Below, piece by piece: positions 1 through 8,549 of a DNA stretch of 54,477 nucleotides (the stretch's first letter is position 1; every line of letters starts with the position of its first letter). A program made the position numbers and the translations under genes. Origin of the DNA: Limnohabitans sp. (GTDB taxonomy: Bacteria > Pseudomonadota > Gammaproteobacteria > Burkholderiales > Burkholderiaceae_C); contig JAJTDK010000036.1 in NCBI GenBank assembly GCA_021300495.1, positions 1 to 54,477 of the forward strand, read 5' to 3'. The notes below the pieces were generated by a model. That model saw nothing but the letters and a program-made list of their open reading frames with translations, was not told the origin of the DNA and did not search any database.

Positions 1-52
1 TGGCGTAACGACCGTCCAACGGAGAAAGGGCGGAGATAGGGGAAGATGTCAT
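1..52 (-). CDS. purB: Adenylosuccinate lyase, 5' end only (partial)
   Basis: Reading the minus strand from the ATG at 52 gives 17 codons up to the window edge, MTSSPISALSPLDGRYA. This is the characteristic amino terminus of adenylosuccinate lyase: the SPLDGRY segment is nearly invariant. The enzyme cleaves SAICAR and adenylosuccinate in purine synthesis. A G-rich stretch lies directly upstream of the ATG as a possible ribosome site. The gene is divergent from the glutathione S-transferase, and the rest lies outside the window. The call rests on a short but very distinctive stretch. Confidence 0.85.
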   Translation of the reverse strand, partial: MTSSPISALSPLDGRYA

Positions 53-59
53 GCCCCCA

Positions 60-81
60 TTGTAAGTTCTAGCCCTTACAA
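60..81. promoter_or_regulatory. 7-bp inverted repeat between purB and the GST gene
   Basis: TTGTAAG at 60-66 and CTTACAA at 75-81 form a perfect inverted repeat with an 8-base spacer, in the 105-bp divergent region between purB and the GST gene. It could be an operator or a small hairpin in the purB leader. No regulator is suggested by the sequence itself. Confidence 0.3.
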
Positions 82-157
82 GGAAACCCCCTTTGGATTC
101 CTCTAGAATGCGTCACACAAAACCCTGTTTTTTGACACTCTTTGACAAGAACAAACC

Positions 158-772
158 ATGAAATTAATCGGTTCACCTACCAGCCCCTATGTCCGCAAAG
201 TCTGCATTGTGATGGCAGAAAAAAAACTCGAGTACCGCATGGTGGCCGAAGATGTTTGGTCAGCCACAACCACCATTCACGCCTCCAACCCGCTAGGCAA
301 GGTGCCTTGTTTGGTGCTTGAGGGCGGTGAGGCTGTTTTTGACTCTCGCGTGATTGTGGAATATCTGGATACCTTGTCTCCTGTGGGCAAGTTAATTCCA
401 AGCAACGGCCGTGAACGAGCAGAAGTCAAAACTTGGGAGGCCTTGGCCGATGGGCTGCTTGATGCCGCCATATTGGCTCGCATGGAAGCCGCATGGGTGC
501 ATCGCCCCCCTGAGCAGCGCAGTCAGCCATGGATTGATCGTCAACTCGACAAAATAAACAAGGCCCTGCGCGCCATGTCGCAAGGCTTGGCAGAAAAGCC
601 CTACTGCTCAGGTGCACACCTCAGTTTGTCCGACATTGCAGTTGGCTGTGCGCTCGGCTATTTGGATTTCCGCTTTCCCAGCATTCAATGGCGCAACACG
701 TACCCCAACCTTGACAAACTGCACGAAAAACTCATGCAGCGTCAAAGCTTCATTGACAGCCAGCCCAAATAA
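158..772 (+). CDS. Glutathione S-transferase family protein
   Basis: This is a 204-residue soluble protein with an N-terminal thioredoxin-like domain (about residues 1-80) and a C-terminal all-helical domain. Family marks are the SPTSPYVRKV start with a candidate catalytic serine, the cis-proline in GKVPCL, and the DSRVIVEYL segment that binds the glutathione gamma-glutamyl group. It resembles the YibF-type bacterial GSTs. Its stop at 770-772 directly abuts the stop of the convergent NTF2-like gene, leaving no terminator space. The start has no clear Shine-Dalgarno sequence. Substrate cannot be inferred. Its position facing a lipid and peroxide-defence operon is suggestive only. Confidence 0.9.
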   Translation: MKLIGSPTSPYVRKVCIVMAEKKLEYRMVAEDVWSATTTIHASNPLGKVPCLVLEGGEAVFDSRVIVEYLDTLSPVGKLIPSNGRERAEVKTWEALADGLLDAAILARMEAAWVHRPPEQRSQPWIDRQLDKINKALRAMSQGLAEKPYCSGAHLSLSDIAVGCALGYLDFRFPSIQWRNTYPNLDKLHEKLMQRQSFIDSQPK

Positions 773-1210
773 TCAGCTGCTATTGGCGCGCTTTTTTAAC
801 CAGCGCATGAGGCTGCCCACCCACGGCAGCTTTTCGTAAAGCTCCTCTGCTGCATCCCAATAGTCGCGGTGCAAGGTGATGCGCAATTGATCATCCAATA
901 CAAAGTGCGTGGTGCCCTTCACCACTTGCTCTGTGATGGTGTCAAAACGTTTGAATCGAAATTTGAAATCCCAGGTCATGAAAGCTTGATGGCCATCGAT
1001 CACCTGCGCGGTGATGACAAAGCGCGGACTCTCAAGGGACGCGTACATGTGCAGAAAAATTTGTTCAATGGCCTCGATGCCGTGCACCTGGTTGAAGGGG
1101 TCTTTGAATTGCGCCGTTGGACTGTAAAAATTTTTCAGTTGCGCAACACTCTGCGGTTGGAGTTCTTCAAAGAGCTGGGCTATTTGTGCAAATGTTTCGC
1201 GCTGGTTCAT
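773..1210 (-). CDS. NTF2-like / SnoaL-like domain protein
   Basis: This 145-residue protein has the pattern of the nuclear transport factor 2-like fold: an N-terminal helical FAQIAQLFEEL region, then FKDPFNQVHG and repeated aromatic beta strands (FMTWDFKFRFKRF). Proteins of this type often sit with SDR, DUF3833 and cyclopropane-synthase-like genes. It starts two bases after the upstream SDR stop and is the last gene of the nine-gene minus-strand operon. Many family members are isomerases or binding proteins, and no catalytic residues can be assigned here. Confidence 0.8.
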   Translation of the reverse strand: MNQRETFAQIAQLFEELQPQSVAQLKNFYSPTAQFKDPFNQVHGIEAIEQIFLHMYASLESPRFVITAQVIDGHQAFMTWDFKFRFKRFDTITEQVVKGTTHFVLDDQLRITLHRDYWDAAEELYEKLPWVGSLMRWLKKRANSS

Positions 1211-1212
1211 GA

Positions 1213-2076
1213 TCAGAGCCCGGTAAACCGACGAACCAACGCAAAGTAAACGCGATAAGGCAACAAACGCATGAGCTTCAACCAGCTTGTAAATCGCTTG
1301 GGGAAGTGAATGTCAAACAAGCCCTCTGCCCAACCTGCCAACATGGCTTTGGCAGCCTCTTCTGGCGAAATCAGAGCGGGCATTTGAAAATTGTTTTGTG
1401 CCGTCAAGGGGGTGGCCACAAAACCTGGGTTGATCACACTCACTCCAATGCCTTTGTCTTGCAAATCCATGTACAAGGTTTCGGCCAGATGCGTCATAGC
1501 AGCCTTGGTGGGTCCATAAGCCAAGCCATTTGGCAAACCGCGCCAACCCGCCACGCTGCTCACCAAGCTTATGTGGCCGTGGCCTTGCTGCAAAAAAATG
1601 GGCAGCACAGCGTCTAAAACCCGCAACAAGCCGTTGTAATTCACATCCTGATGCCTGAGCATGTCATTCAGGTCAAACGCTGTTGCGCGTTGCGCGCGGT
1701 AGTGCCCGGCGCAATACAGCACCAAGTCTAAAGGCCCGCCTGCGGCAACTTGCCGCGCAACATACTTCACTTGCAAGGCATCAGTCACATCCAGTGACAT
1801 TAACGCGACGGGCAAGCCCTTGGTCTTGCAGACTTCGGCCCACTCGGACAAGGTGCCTAAATCGCGCGCCGAAACAATCACGTGCGCACCAGCGGCCTGC
1901 ATTGCTTTGGCACAAGCCAAACCAATGCCGCTAGAAGCACCGACCAACCAAACTCGGCGACCTTGCCAATTCTGAATGGGCTGATTCATGGGTGCGCCCC
2001 ACCTGCGCTTGGCGATTGCAACTGGCGGCATTGTGCCGTCGACAGGGGGTGTCATTTTGGCAGCATGAAGACTCAT
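1213..2076 (-). CDS. Short-chain dehydrogenase/reductase
   Basis: This is a 287-residue classical SDR. The nucleotide-binding motif GASSGIG is at about residues 46-52, and the catalytic Ser (SLVSSVAG), Tyr and Lys (YGPTK) are present. I chose the ATG at 2076 because it overlaps the upstream stop as ATGA and has GGAGG six bases ahead. A later ATG at 1989 would give 258 residues and start just before the core fold. It probably oxidises or reduces a lipid-type substrate with NAD(P)H, by analogy with other copies of this cluster. The substrate is unknown. Confidence 0.9.
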   Translation of the reverse strand: MSLHAAKMTPPVDGTMPPVAIAKRRWGAPMNQPIQNWQGRRVWLVGASSGIGLACAKAMQAAGAHVIVSARDLGTLSEWAEVCKTKGLPVALMSLDVTDALQVKYVARQVAAGGPLDLVLYCAGHYRAQRATAFDLNDMLRHQDVNYNGLLRVLDAVLPIFLQQGHGHISLVSSVAGWRGLPNGLAYGPTKAAMTHLAETLYMDLQDKGIGVSVINPGFVATPLTAQNNFQMPALISPEEAAKAMLAGWAEGLFDIHFPKRFTSWLKLMRLLPYRVYFALVRRFTGL

Positions 2077-2684
2077 GGCTTGCCTCCAGCGACGGGCTCG
2101 CGCCGTGTGAAAGACAAAGTAACTTCGCCCAAAGTCAGGCCCAACTTGCTCATGACAGCTTTGTTCAACATCACTCGGTCGTCCATCAAATACATCCAAT
2201 CGTCAAATTGAACATGCCAAACCGAGCCGTCTACAGGCAAGGCCAAGGTGTATTGCCATTGAAAAGCATTGCCTTTTGTTTGGCCAAAAGCCGTGCCCAC
2301 TACATCGTCTGCGCGGCCTTCGTATCGGCCATTGGGCAGCGCCTTCAAGCGCCAGATCCTGCGCTCTTTTGTGCCGTCTGAATAGGTAAAGGCTTCATCC
2401 AGTACGCCTTCGTCACCTTGCCACTTGCAGTCCATGACCACCGTGAATCTTTTGACCACGCGGCCGCTTCGATCGGTGAAAACACCCCATGCGTCCACCA
2501 TGCCGTTGAAGTACGTGCGCAAATCTAAAGCAGGTGTTTGTGCCGCATAGTCAGAAATTTGAGGGCCCGCACAAGCCGATAAAGCCAGCGCGCTACCTGC
2601 GGCCAAGCTGACTGTGCTTGCGCGAACGAGAAACGGCGCAGTCAAGCCCTGCGTCATATTTTGTAACCACAGACGTCTGTTCAT
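2073..2684 (-). CDS. DUF3833 family lipoprotein
   Basis: This 203-residue protein has an N-terminal signal ending in a lipobox (LALSAC, cysteine near residue 38), so it should be a lipoprotein. The body (DLRTYFNG, VDAWGVFTDRSGRVVKRF, VWHVQFDDWMYLMDD) matches the DUF3833 family, whose function is not established. The ATG at 2684 overlaps the MFS stop as ATGA and is preceded by GGAG. DUF3833 genes recur beside cyclopropane-synthase-like and SDR genes, so a role in envelope lipid handling is a reasonable inference. Confidence 0.85.
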   Translation of the reverse strand: MNRRLWLQNMTQGLTAPFLVRASTVSLAAGSALALSACAGPQISDYAAQTPALDLRTYFNGMVDAWGVFTDRSGRVVKRFTVVMDCKWQGDEGVLDEAFTYSDGTKERRIWRLKALPNGRYEGRADDVVGTAFGQTKGNAFQWQYTLALPVDGSVWHVQFDDWMYLMDDRVMLNKAVMSKLGLTLGEVTLSFTRREPVAGGKP

Positions 2685-3979
2685 CCATCACTCCTAGATG
2701 CCGGCTGCTGCGCCGACGGTTGAATCCAAAACACAAACAACACGGCCAATGCCAAAAGCTTCAGCACACACGGCAATACGCCATAAGCCAAAGACAAAGC
2801 CCTCAAACCTTCTGCAGTTTGAGTGCCTGGCGAGTAACCCCAATAGGAAAGCAGGGGTAAACACAGGCCGGCGGCCAAAGCCAAATTCAATTTACTGGCC
2901 AGATTCCACCAGCCCAAATAAAGCCCTTCCGCACGACCGCGATGTCCCAGTTGATCAATCACGCGGTTCAGCAAAGCAGCAGGCACCACCAAGTCTGCGC
3001 CCAAGGCGATGCCCGACGCCAAGCAAATCGCCAAAAAAGCGATTTCGTCGCCAGGGCCTAAAAAAACAACGCTGCCAAAGCTCATGATGGCCAAAGCCAT
3101 ACCAATCAACCACGACTTGGCTAAACCATGCGCACGCACAAGTTTGAGCCACAAGGGCAAGGAAAGCGCACCTGACAAAAAGTACACGCCTAAAAACAAA
3201 GGCGACATGGCAGCCGATGCCTGAATTTGATCTTCAATAAAAAACATCACCAGCCCCGCAGGTACTGCACTGGCAATGCCATTTAACAGGAACACCCAAA
3301 GCAGTTTGCGAAAACTGATTTGCTTCAGTGGCAAGTAATTGTCTTTGTCCGTCAACTCAGTATGGCTGTCTTTGAGAATCCGTGTTTGAAGCAGCACACG
3401 AGACCAAACGACCAAACCCATGAACAACATCAGACCTAAAAAAGCCGTGGTTGAAAGCCAACCAGCCATCACGGGCAAAGCGGATGCGATGACAACACCC
3501 ACCAAGCCCGCACCCTCGCGCCATGCGACAACCCGGCTTTGTTGGCTTGCACCGCCGCCCAACCTAGAGGCCCAAGCTTGATGAAGAATGCTGATCCCGC
3601 TGTAGCTAAGGTGGCACAAAGTCACCCACACGCCTACCCAAATCACATAGTCAAAAGGGTCTGTGAAAGTGGGCGGGAAAAAAAGCGCGGCAAATGACAA
3701 CAACAAGCCAATCGCATAGGCCAAGGCCGCGCCCAACACACTCACAGAAGAGCGCAAATAAAGGGCGTCGCTCAAGCGCCCTAGCATGGGGTCTACCAAG
3801 GCGTCTATCAAACGACTGAACAGCAACACGGCCCCCAAACTTGTCAACGGCACTGCAAACTGAGTGGCATAGAAATGCGGCAAATTCACGTACATGGGCA
3901 ACGCCACAAAAGCCAAGGGCAATGCCAACAAGCCATAGCCCATGCTTTGCTTGTGTGTGATGTGTGGAAGCGCGCTCAT
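2681..3979 (-). CDS. MFS transporter, GPH (sugar:cation symporter)-like
   Basis: About 432 residues with roughly twelve hydrophobic segments. The LIDALVDPMLGRLSDAL stretch after the second helix is typical of the glycoside-pentoside-hexuronide branch of the major facilitator superfamily. The start at 3979 forms an ATGA overlap with the previous stop; another ATG lies 15 bases upstream. It lies in the middle of the lipid-modification operon. A sugar substrate is therefore not obvious, and it may move a lipid-related or protective compound. That last point is inference only. Confidence 0.85.
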   Translation of the reverse strand: MSALPHITHKQSMGYGLLALPLAFVALPMYVNLPHFYATQFAVPLTSLGAVLLFSRLIDALVDPMLGRLSDALYLRSSVSVLGAALAYAIGLLLSFAALFFPPTFTDPFDYVIWVGVWVTLCHLSYSGISILHQAWASRLGGGASQQSRVVAWREGAGLVGVVIASALPVMAGWLSTTAFLGLMLFMGLVVWSRVLLQTRILKDSHTELTDKDNYLPLKQISFRKLLWVFLLNGIASAVPAGLVMFFIEDQIQASAAMSPLFLGVYFLSGALSLPLWLKLVRAHGLAKSWLIGMALAIMSFGSVVFLGPGDEIAFLAICLASGIALGADLVVPAALLNRVIDQLGHRGRAEGLYLGWWNLASKLNLALAAGLCLPLLSYWGYSPGTQTAEGLRALSLAYGVLPCVLKLLALAVLFVFWIQPSAQQPASRSDG

Positions 3980-4515
3980 AGCCCCTTTAACCAAGCTTGC
4001 CGCATAGCCGGCGCCGTCGTTGATTCGTGCAACCAGATTCCAAGAAACAGTTTCGCAAACAAAGGGTCTTGTATGCGGCCAATCACTTTGTCGTTGAAGA
4101 GAAATTCAGTGCCTGTCGTTGGGACATAGACCGCCTGCAGTCGGTCACCTTTTTGAACATTGGGGAAAATATCCAACATGGCTTTCAGCCACATAGTTTC
4201 TTGATCGCGCGAGAAGACGCCTACTTTGCGCATTTCATCAATGGACCTTTTTGAAATGGCCGAGCCTTCAAGGCTTCTCAAGTAAGACAACTCCAAAACG
4301 AAAGCGTGCGCTGAATAGCTTGCCATGGAAAAGCCGGGACGAACCCATAGGCGCGCGTCATAAATATCAAAGCCCCAGACGCTCAATCGCTGTTGGGGCA
4401 AGGGCTGAACGCCGGGTAGCAAGGCTGGCGAGGCATGCACCAAGTTCAAAGCCAAGTGGCAAGCGAGCAAAGCAATGCCACACGAAAAATAGCGCTGAAA
4501 GCGAATGGCAAACAT
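3976..4515 (-). CDS. Chalcone isomerase-like family protein (secreted)
   Basis: This 179-residue protein has a signal peptide of about 28 residues (cleavage likely after LVHASPA). It matches the bacterial chalcone_isomerase-like fold family through RLSVWGFDIYDARLWV, the ELSYLRSLEGSAISKRSIDEM region and the C-terminal KLFLGIWL. Bacterial members are fatty-acid-binding-type folds rather than proven isomerases. It starts one base after the methyltransferase stop. An envelope lipid-binding or accessory role would fit its neighbours. Confidence 0.82.
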   Translation of the reverse strand: MFAIRFQRYFSCGIALLACHLALNLVHASPALLPGVQPLPQQRLSVWGFDIYDARLWVRPGFSMASYSAHAFVLELSYLRSLEGSAISKRSIDEMRKVGVFSRDQETMWLKAMLDIFPNVQKGDRLQAVYVPTTGTEFLFNDKVIGRIQDPLFAKLFLGIWLHESTTAPAMRQAWLKGL

Positions 4516-4516
4516 G

Positions 4517-5740
4517 TCAATGTTTTTTCTGTAAGGTGAACTGAATCACATCCGTGTTGGCCTCATCAAATGCAGCCTCGCAATAAGCCAAATAGAACTC
4601 CCACAAACGCAAAAACTGGGTGTCAAAACCTAAGGTCAAAACTTGCGCCTCTTGCGCCATGAAGTCATGGCGCCAGCGCCTTAAAGTTTCTGCGTAATCA
4701 GGCCCAAACTTCAACTCATCGATCACCTCTAAGCCTGCCATGCGGGCTTGTCTTCTGAACTCAGAAGGACTTGGCAAACACCCGCCAGGAAAAATGTACT
4801 GTTGAATAAAGTCTGTCGATTTCACATAGCGATCAAACAGCGCATCGTCAATCACAATGCTTTGAATACAAGCTTTGCCACCGGGCTTCAATTGTTGGCT
4901 CACGGTTTGGAAATAGGTTGGCCAGAACTCTTTGCCAACCGCTTCAATCATTTCAATTGAGCAGATGGCATCGTATGGGCCGTCATCAATGTCGCGGTAG
5001 TCTTGTAAGCGCAGGTCTGTTTTTTCAGCTTTGCCATTCCACTTCATGCGCGCATTGGCAAATGCCAGTTGCTCGGTCGACAAGGTCACGCCGGTCACAC
5101 TGGCGCCAAAATCCAGTGTGGCCATTTCGGCCAAAGCGCCCCAACCACAGCCAATTTCCAGCACCCGCGACCCCACGCCCACATCGGTCATGCGCAGCGC
5201 GCGTCGAACCTTGGCTCGTTGTGCATCGCCCATGCTTTGCTTGTAATCACCTTCAAACAAGGCCGAAGAGTAGTTCATGGTGCCATCTAACCAAAGCTCA
5301 TAAAACGCATTGCCCAAGTCGTAATGCGCATGAATGTTTTTTCGGCTATTGGCCTTGTGATTGCGATTGAGCAAATGCTTGATGCGGTAGGCCATTCGGC
5401 CCCACCACGTGCCAAAAATCAACTCGTCAACCACGCGTCTGTTTTGAATCATGACCCGCAGCAAGTCGCTCAATGAGGGCGTGCTCCAATCGCCGGCAAT
5501 GTACGTCTCTGCAAAACCAATGTCGCCCGACTTCAGGCTGGCCGTGAAGACGTTCCAGTTTTGAAGGCTGATGGCGGCGTGAAGGGTTGAAGACTTCCCA
5601 AACACTTTGGTGCTGCGGTCTGGAAACTGGACCGTCAAAGTGCCATGCTCCATTTTTTCAAGCAATTGCAAAACTCTGCGAACTGCCATGGGGGCAGATT
5701 GAAGTTCTAATGACGTGCTGGTTGAGGGGCTGGTGTTCAT
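4517..5740 (-). CDS. Cyclopropane-fatty-acyl-phospholipid synthase-like SAM methyltransferase
   Basis: 407 residues, full length for the family. The N-terminal lipid-binding region includes FAETYIAGDWS. It is followed by the hallmark HYDLGNAFYELWLDGTMNYSSA (from about residue 139) and the SAM-binding motif VLEIGCGWGAL (about 193-203). These enzymes transfer a methylene or methyl group from SAM to the double bond of membrane phospholipid acyl chains. Copies clustered with DUF1365 and an FAD oxidoreductase are often not the housekeeping Cfa. Related enzymes in alphaproteobacteria make methylated or furan fatty acids. Which product is made here cannot be read from sequence. Confidence 0.9.
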   Translation of the reverse strand: MNTSPSTSTSLELQSAPMAVRRVLQLLEKMEHGTLTVQFPDRSTKVFGKSSTLHAAISLQNWNVFTASLKSGDIGFAETYIAGDWSTPSLSDLLRVMIQNRRVVDELIFGTWWGRMAYRIKHLLNRNHKANSRKNIHAHYDLGNAFYELWLDGTMNYSSALFEGDYKQSMGDAQRAKVRRALRMTDVGVGSRVLEIGCGWGALAEMATLDFGASVTGVTLSTEQLAFANARMKWNGKAEKTDLRLQDYRDIDDGPYDAICSIEMIEAVGKEFWPTYFQTVSQQLKPGGKACIQSIVIDDALFDRYVKSTDFIQQYIFPGGCLPSPSEFRRQARMAGLEVIDELKFGPDYAETLRRWRHDFMAQEAQVLTLGFDTQFLRLWEFYLAYCEAAFDEANTDVIQFTLQKKH

Positions 5741-5742
5741 GT

Positions 5743-6582
5743 TCAGCTGATTTTGGAAATAATCGATGGAGACGCTTGACCGCGTGAAACCAATTCAGAG
5801 GGTGGTTCCGGCTTGGAAAAGAAAGGCACACGTTTAAGCCAAAGTAAAAGGGCATGCCAGTGAATGCGAAGCATCACGGCAAATGTGAAGAAGGGATAGC
5901 GCCAAAAAGTACGCCGAATTTCCGAGCGCGTGGCCGGCTGCAAAACGCCGCTGATGCTGGTTTGAATCAGGGGGCCGTTGTCATCGCCATGGTCAACCCG
6001 GGCGACAACGCGCTCAGCACCCGCTTGAAGTGTGCGCATGAACCTAAATTCATAGTCCCCTTTGACATCGCAAAAAGGTGAGACGTGAAAAATTTTATGG
6101 GCGTGTTCAGTGCGGCCAAATTTCGGTTCTGGCAACAAGTAGCAATGGCGCTCCCCAAAGGTGTTGTGGACCTCAGCCAAGATGGCGGCCAGCGAATTGT
6201 CTGGTCGATGGCAATACCAAAAGCTGACGGGCTTGAAGGTATAGCCGAGCACCCTGGGAAATGTTTGAAGCCAAATTTCTCCCTTGGCATCATGGATGTT
6301 TTCACTTTCAAGCAGCTCTTCAATCCAAGCCAAGGCGCCACCGTTTTCGGGTTGACGGCCATCGCCATGGTCGGTATCAAAAAACGACAACAACCCCGAT
6401 CTGTTGATAGACAATTCTGTTGGACTTGACTTGTCATTTTTTGAATGGTTGCGAGCTAAGTCCTGCAAATGCCGCATCGGCAGCATCAAAAAATAAGCGC
6501 TGTAATCAAAGGCGTGGCGTGCCGGCCTCAAGCGTACGTGACGAACTTGCCCATGGCCCAAAAGCACCCCGCCCGTGTTCAT
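5743..6582 (-). CDS. DUF1365 family protein
   Basis: 279 residues, clearly DUF1365: LLGHGQVRHVRLRPARHAF near the start, GEIWLQTFPRVLGYTFKPVSFWYCH in the middle, then CYLLPEP and KIFHVSPFCDVKGDYEFRF. The ATG at 6582 overlaps the stop of the FAD oxidoreductase. The gene sits in its usual place between the FAD oxidoreductase and the cyclopropane-synthase-like gene. The biochemical role of DUF1365 is not firmly known, but its constant company suggests a step or partner in fatty-acyl modification. Confidence 0.92.
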   Translation of the reverse strand: MNTGGVLLGHGQVRHVRLRPARHAFDYSAYFLMLPMRHLQDLARNHSKNDKSSPTELSINRSGLLSFFDTDHGDGRQPENGGALAWIEELLESENIHDAKGEIWLQTFPRVLGYTFKPVSFWYCHRPDNSLAAILAEVHNTFGERHCYLLPEPKFGRTEHAHKIFHVSPFCDVKGDYEFRFMRTLQAGAERVVARVDHGDDNGPLIQTSISGVLQPATRSEIRRTFWRYPFFTFAVMLRIHWHALLLWLKRVPFFSKPEPPSELVSRGQASPSIISKIS

Positions 6583-7916
6583 ACATTAACCCTCTTGAGC
6601 AGTTCTCTGGCCACCGACAATCCTGATTTCAAACCATCTTCATGAAAGCCATAACCCAACCAAGCACCTGCATACCAAGTATGTTGCTGTCCTTGTATCT
6701 GGTGCAAGTGCTGTTGCGCATCAATGGCCGGCAAATCAAACACGGGGTGCGCGTAGTCGATGGTTTGGATGATTTTTTTCGGGTCGATCGTTTGCGTTGG
6801 ATTGAGCGACACCACAACCGCTTGCGAATAAGGCAGCGGCTGTAATTTGTTCAAGAGATAGTGCAAACACACCCGGCTGCTTTCTTGCTGCTCATTTTCA
6901 GAGCGCACATAATTCCATGCCGCCCATGCTTTGCGTCTGCTGGGCAAAACTTTTTCATCGGTGTGTAAAACCGCCACATTGTCTTGATAGCGTATGGCAG
7001 ACAAGTACTGCGCCTCGGACTGGCTTGGCGCTCTGAGTAGTCGCAAAGCTTGATCTGAGTGCGTACACAGCACCACTTCGTCAAAGCGTTCAGCATGGCC
7101 TTGCGTCATCACTCGCACACCGTCTTCATCACGCTCAATCATTTGGACGGGCGTATTCAAACGCTTATCGGCAATGCCGCTCACGATTTTTTCAACATAA
7201 TTGCGTGAGCCGCCCTTGACGGTGAACCAACGTGGGCGATTGCTCACCTGAATCAGGCCATGGTTGTGGCAAAAGCGAATCATGGTGGCCACTGGAAAAG
7301 CCAACATTTGATCGGTTGGACAACTCCAAATGCAGCCCATCATGGGCAAGAAATACCAGTTCTTAAAAGCATCGCCAAAACCATGCTGATTTAAGAATTC
7401 AGAAAGTGGTTGACGCATTTCACTTTCTGCTTGTTGCTCGGCAATGCGCGTACACAGTTTATTGAAGCGCAAAACGTCATACAACATTTTTAAAAATTGC
7501 GGCCGTAGCAGGTTTCGGCGTTGTGCAAATACGGTGTCTAAGTCGCTGCCACTCCACTCCAAGGCCTCTTGTCCCCAGGCCTTGGGGGCTTGCACAGAAA
7601 ACGACATGTCTGACAAGGCCGTCTCGACACCCAACTCCGCGAACAGGTTGATCAAGTTGGGATACGTTCTTTCGTTGAAAACCAAAAACCCGGTGTCCAC
7701 GCCATAGGTGAGCATGCCCTTGTCCGTGGGCAAGGTGATGTCAACGGTATTGGCATGGCCGCCAAAGTACGCGCCGGCTTCAAACAGTGTGATATCTGCT
7801 TGACCTTGGAGGCTGTGCGCAACAGCCAAGCCTGAAATGCCCGAGCCAACAATGGCAATCTTTTTGTACTTCAAGATGTCGTTCTCTGTAGGGTCTAACA
7901 GGTTCTGCTGACGCAA
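6579..7916 (-). CDS. FAD-dependent oxidoreductase (amine oxidase/desaturase fold)
   Basis: 445 residues. An N-terminal dinucleotide-binding motif IAIVGSGISGLAVAHSL and the FEAGAYFGGHANTVD segment show an FAD-binding amine-oxidase-type flavoprotein. The C-terminal YAGAWLGYGFHEDGLKSGL closes the FAD site. It belongs to the branch that always travels with DUF1365 and cyclopropane-synthase-like genes. It likely acts on membrane fatty acyl chains, for example by dehydrogenation; this is inferred from context. It starts three bases from the end of the glutathione peroxidase gene (stop at 7920). Confidence 0.9.
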   Translation of the reverse strand: MRQQNLLDPTENDILKYKKIAIVGSGISGLAVAHSLQGQADITLFEAGAYFGGHANTVDITLPTDKGMLTYGVDTGFLVFNERTYPNLINLFAELGVETALSDMSFSVQAPKAWGQEALEWSGSDLDTVFAQRRNLLRPQFLKMLYDVLRFNKLCTRIAEQQAESEMRQPLSEFLNQHGFGDAFKNWYFLPMMGCIWSCPTDQMLAFPVATMIRFCHNHGLIQVSNRPRWFTVKGGSRNYVEKIVSGIADKRLNTPVQMIERDEDGVRVMTQGHAERFDEVVLCTHSDQALRLLRAPSQSEAQYLSAIRYQDNVAVLHTDEKVLPSRRKAWAAWNYVRSENEQQESSRVCLHYLLNKLQPLPYSQAVVVSLNPTQTIDPKKIIQTIDYAHPVFDLPAIDAQQHLHQIQGQQHTWYAGAWLGYGFHEDGLKSGLSVARELLKRVNV

Positions 7917-7919
7917 AGC

Positions 7920-8525
7920 TCAAGAGGCTTTGCGAGCGAGGCTTTTCTCAATGGCTTGGACCAAGCTTTTACTTTCAGGGCTGGTCATGCTGTTGTAGCT
8001 GTCAATCAACTTGCCATCGCGGCCAATCAAGTATTTGTAAAAATTCCATTTGGGTCTTTGTCCGGGATCTTGCGCCAACTGCTTGAAAAAGGGTGCGGCC
8101 GCATCGCCTGTGACGGATGTTTTGGTGAACATCGGAAACTTCACGCCAAAGGTGCTTTCACAAAAATCAGCGATGTCTTGGTTGTTGCCTTTTTCCTGTG
8201 CGAAGTCATTGGATGGAAAGCCCAAAACAACCAAGCCTTTGTCTTTGTATTGGCTGTAGACCGCTTCAAGGCCCTTGTATTGAGATGTAAAACCACAGTA
8301 ACTGGCGGTGTTGACCACCAAGATCACCTTGCCACTGTATTGACACAGCGATTGCGGTTTCTCATCTTGTAATCTTGGAAATGTATGGTTCAACAAAGCA
8401 GGGCATGACCCCGTCTGCGTCAGAGGCGGGGTGGCCGTCTGCGCCGAACTGACTGACATGGCCAGCACCCATAGCACCGCGGCCAACGATTTGATGAGTT
8501 TGTTGTTAAGCATTAAACTGTCCAT
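7920..8525 (-). CDS. Glutathione peroxidase family protein (secreted, Cys type)
   Basis: 201 residues with a signal peptide ending near SSAQT, so it should be periplasmic. The peroxidatic cysteine is Cys77 in NTASYCGFTSQY. Gln110 and the WNF triad at 160-162 complete the active site, and Cys122 could be a resolving cysteine as in thioredoxin-dependent members. The usual FPCNQF is FPSNDF. It is the first gene of the operon, and reduction of lipid hydroperoxides would fit the lipid-modifying genes behind it. The start at 8525 lacks a Shine-Dalgarno sequence; an ATG at 8513 is an alternative. Confidence 0.88.
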   Translation of the reverse strand: MDSLMLNNKLIKSLAAVLWVLAMSVSSAQTATPPLTQTGSCPALLNHTFPRLQDEKPQSLCQYSGKVILVVNTASYCGFTSQYKGLEAVYSQYKDKGLVVLGFPSNDFAQEKGNNQDIADFCESTFGVKFPMFTKTSVTGDAAAPFFKQLAQDPGQRPKWNFYKYLIGRDGKLIDSYNSMTSPESKSLVQAIEKSLARKAS

Positions 8526-8549
8526 TCTGTTTTGTGACTGGACAGTTTA
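8514..8549. promoter_or_regulatory. Operator-like 11-bp inverted repeat
   Basis: TAAACTGTCCA at 8514-8524 and TGGACAGTTTA at 8539-8549 form a perfect 11-bp inverted repeat with a 14-base spacer. One arm covers the putative -10 element, the other lies at the start codon region. It looks like a two-site operator for a dimeric repressor, or less likely a stem-loop controlling translation. The regulator is not encoded next to it. Confidence 0.6.

Noticed and set aside
131-150. TTGACA at 132-137 as the GST promoter
   Set aside because: It lies only about 20 bases before the start codon with no room for a -10 element and leader.
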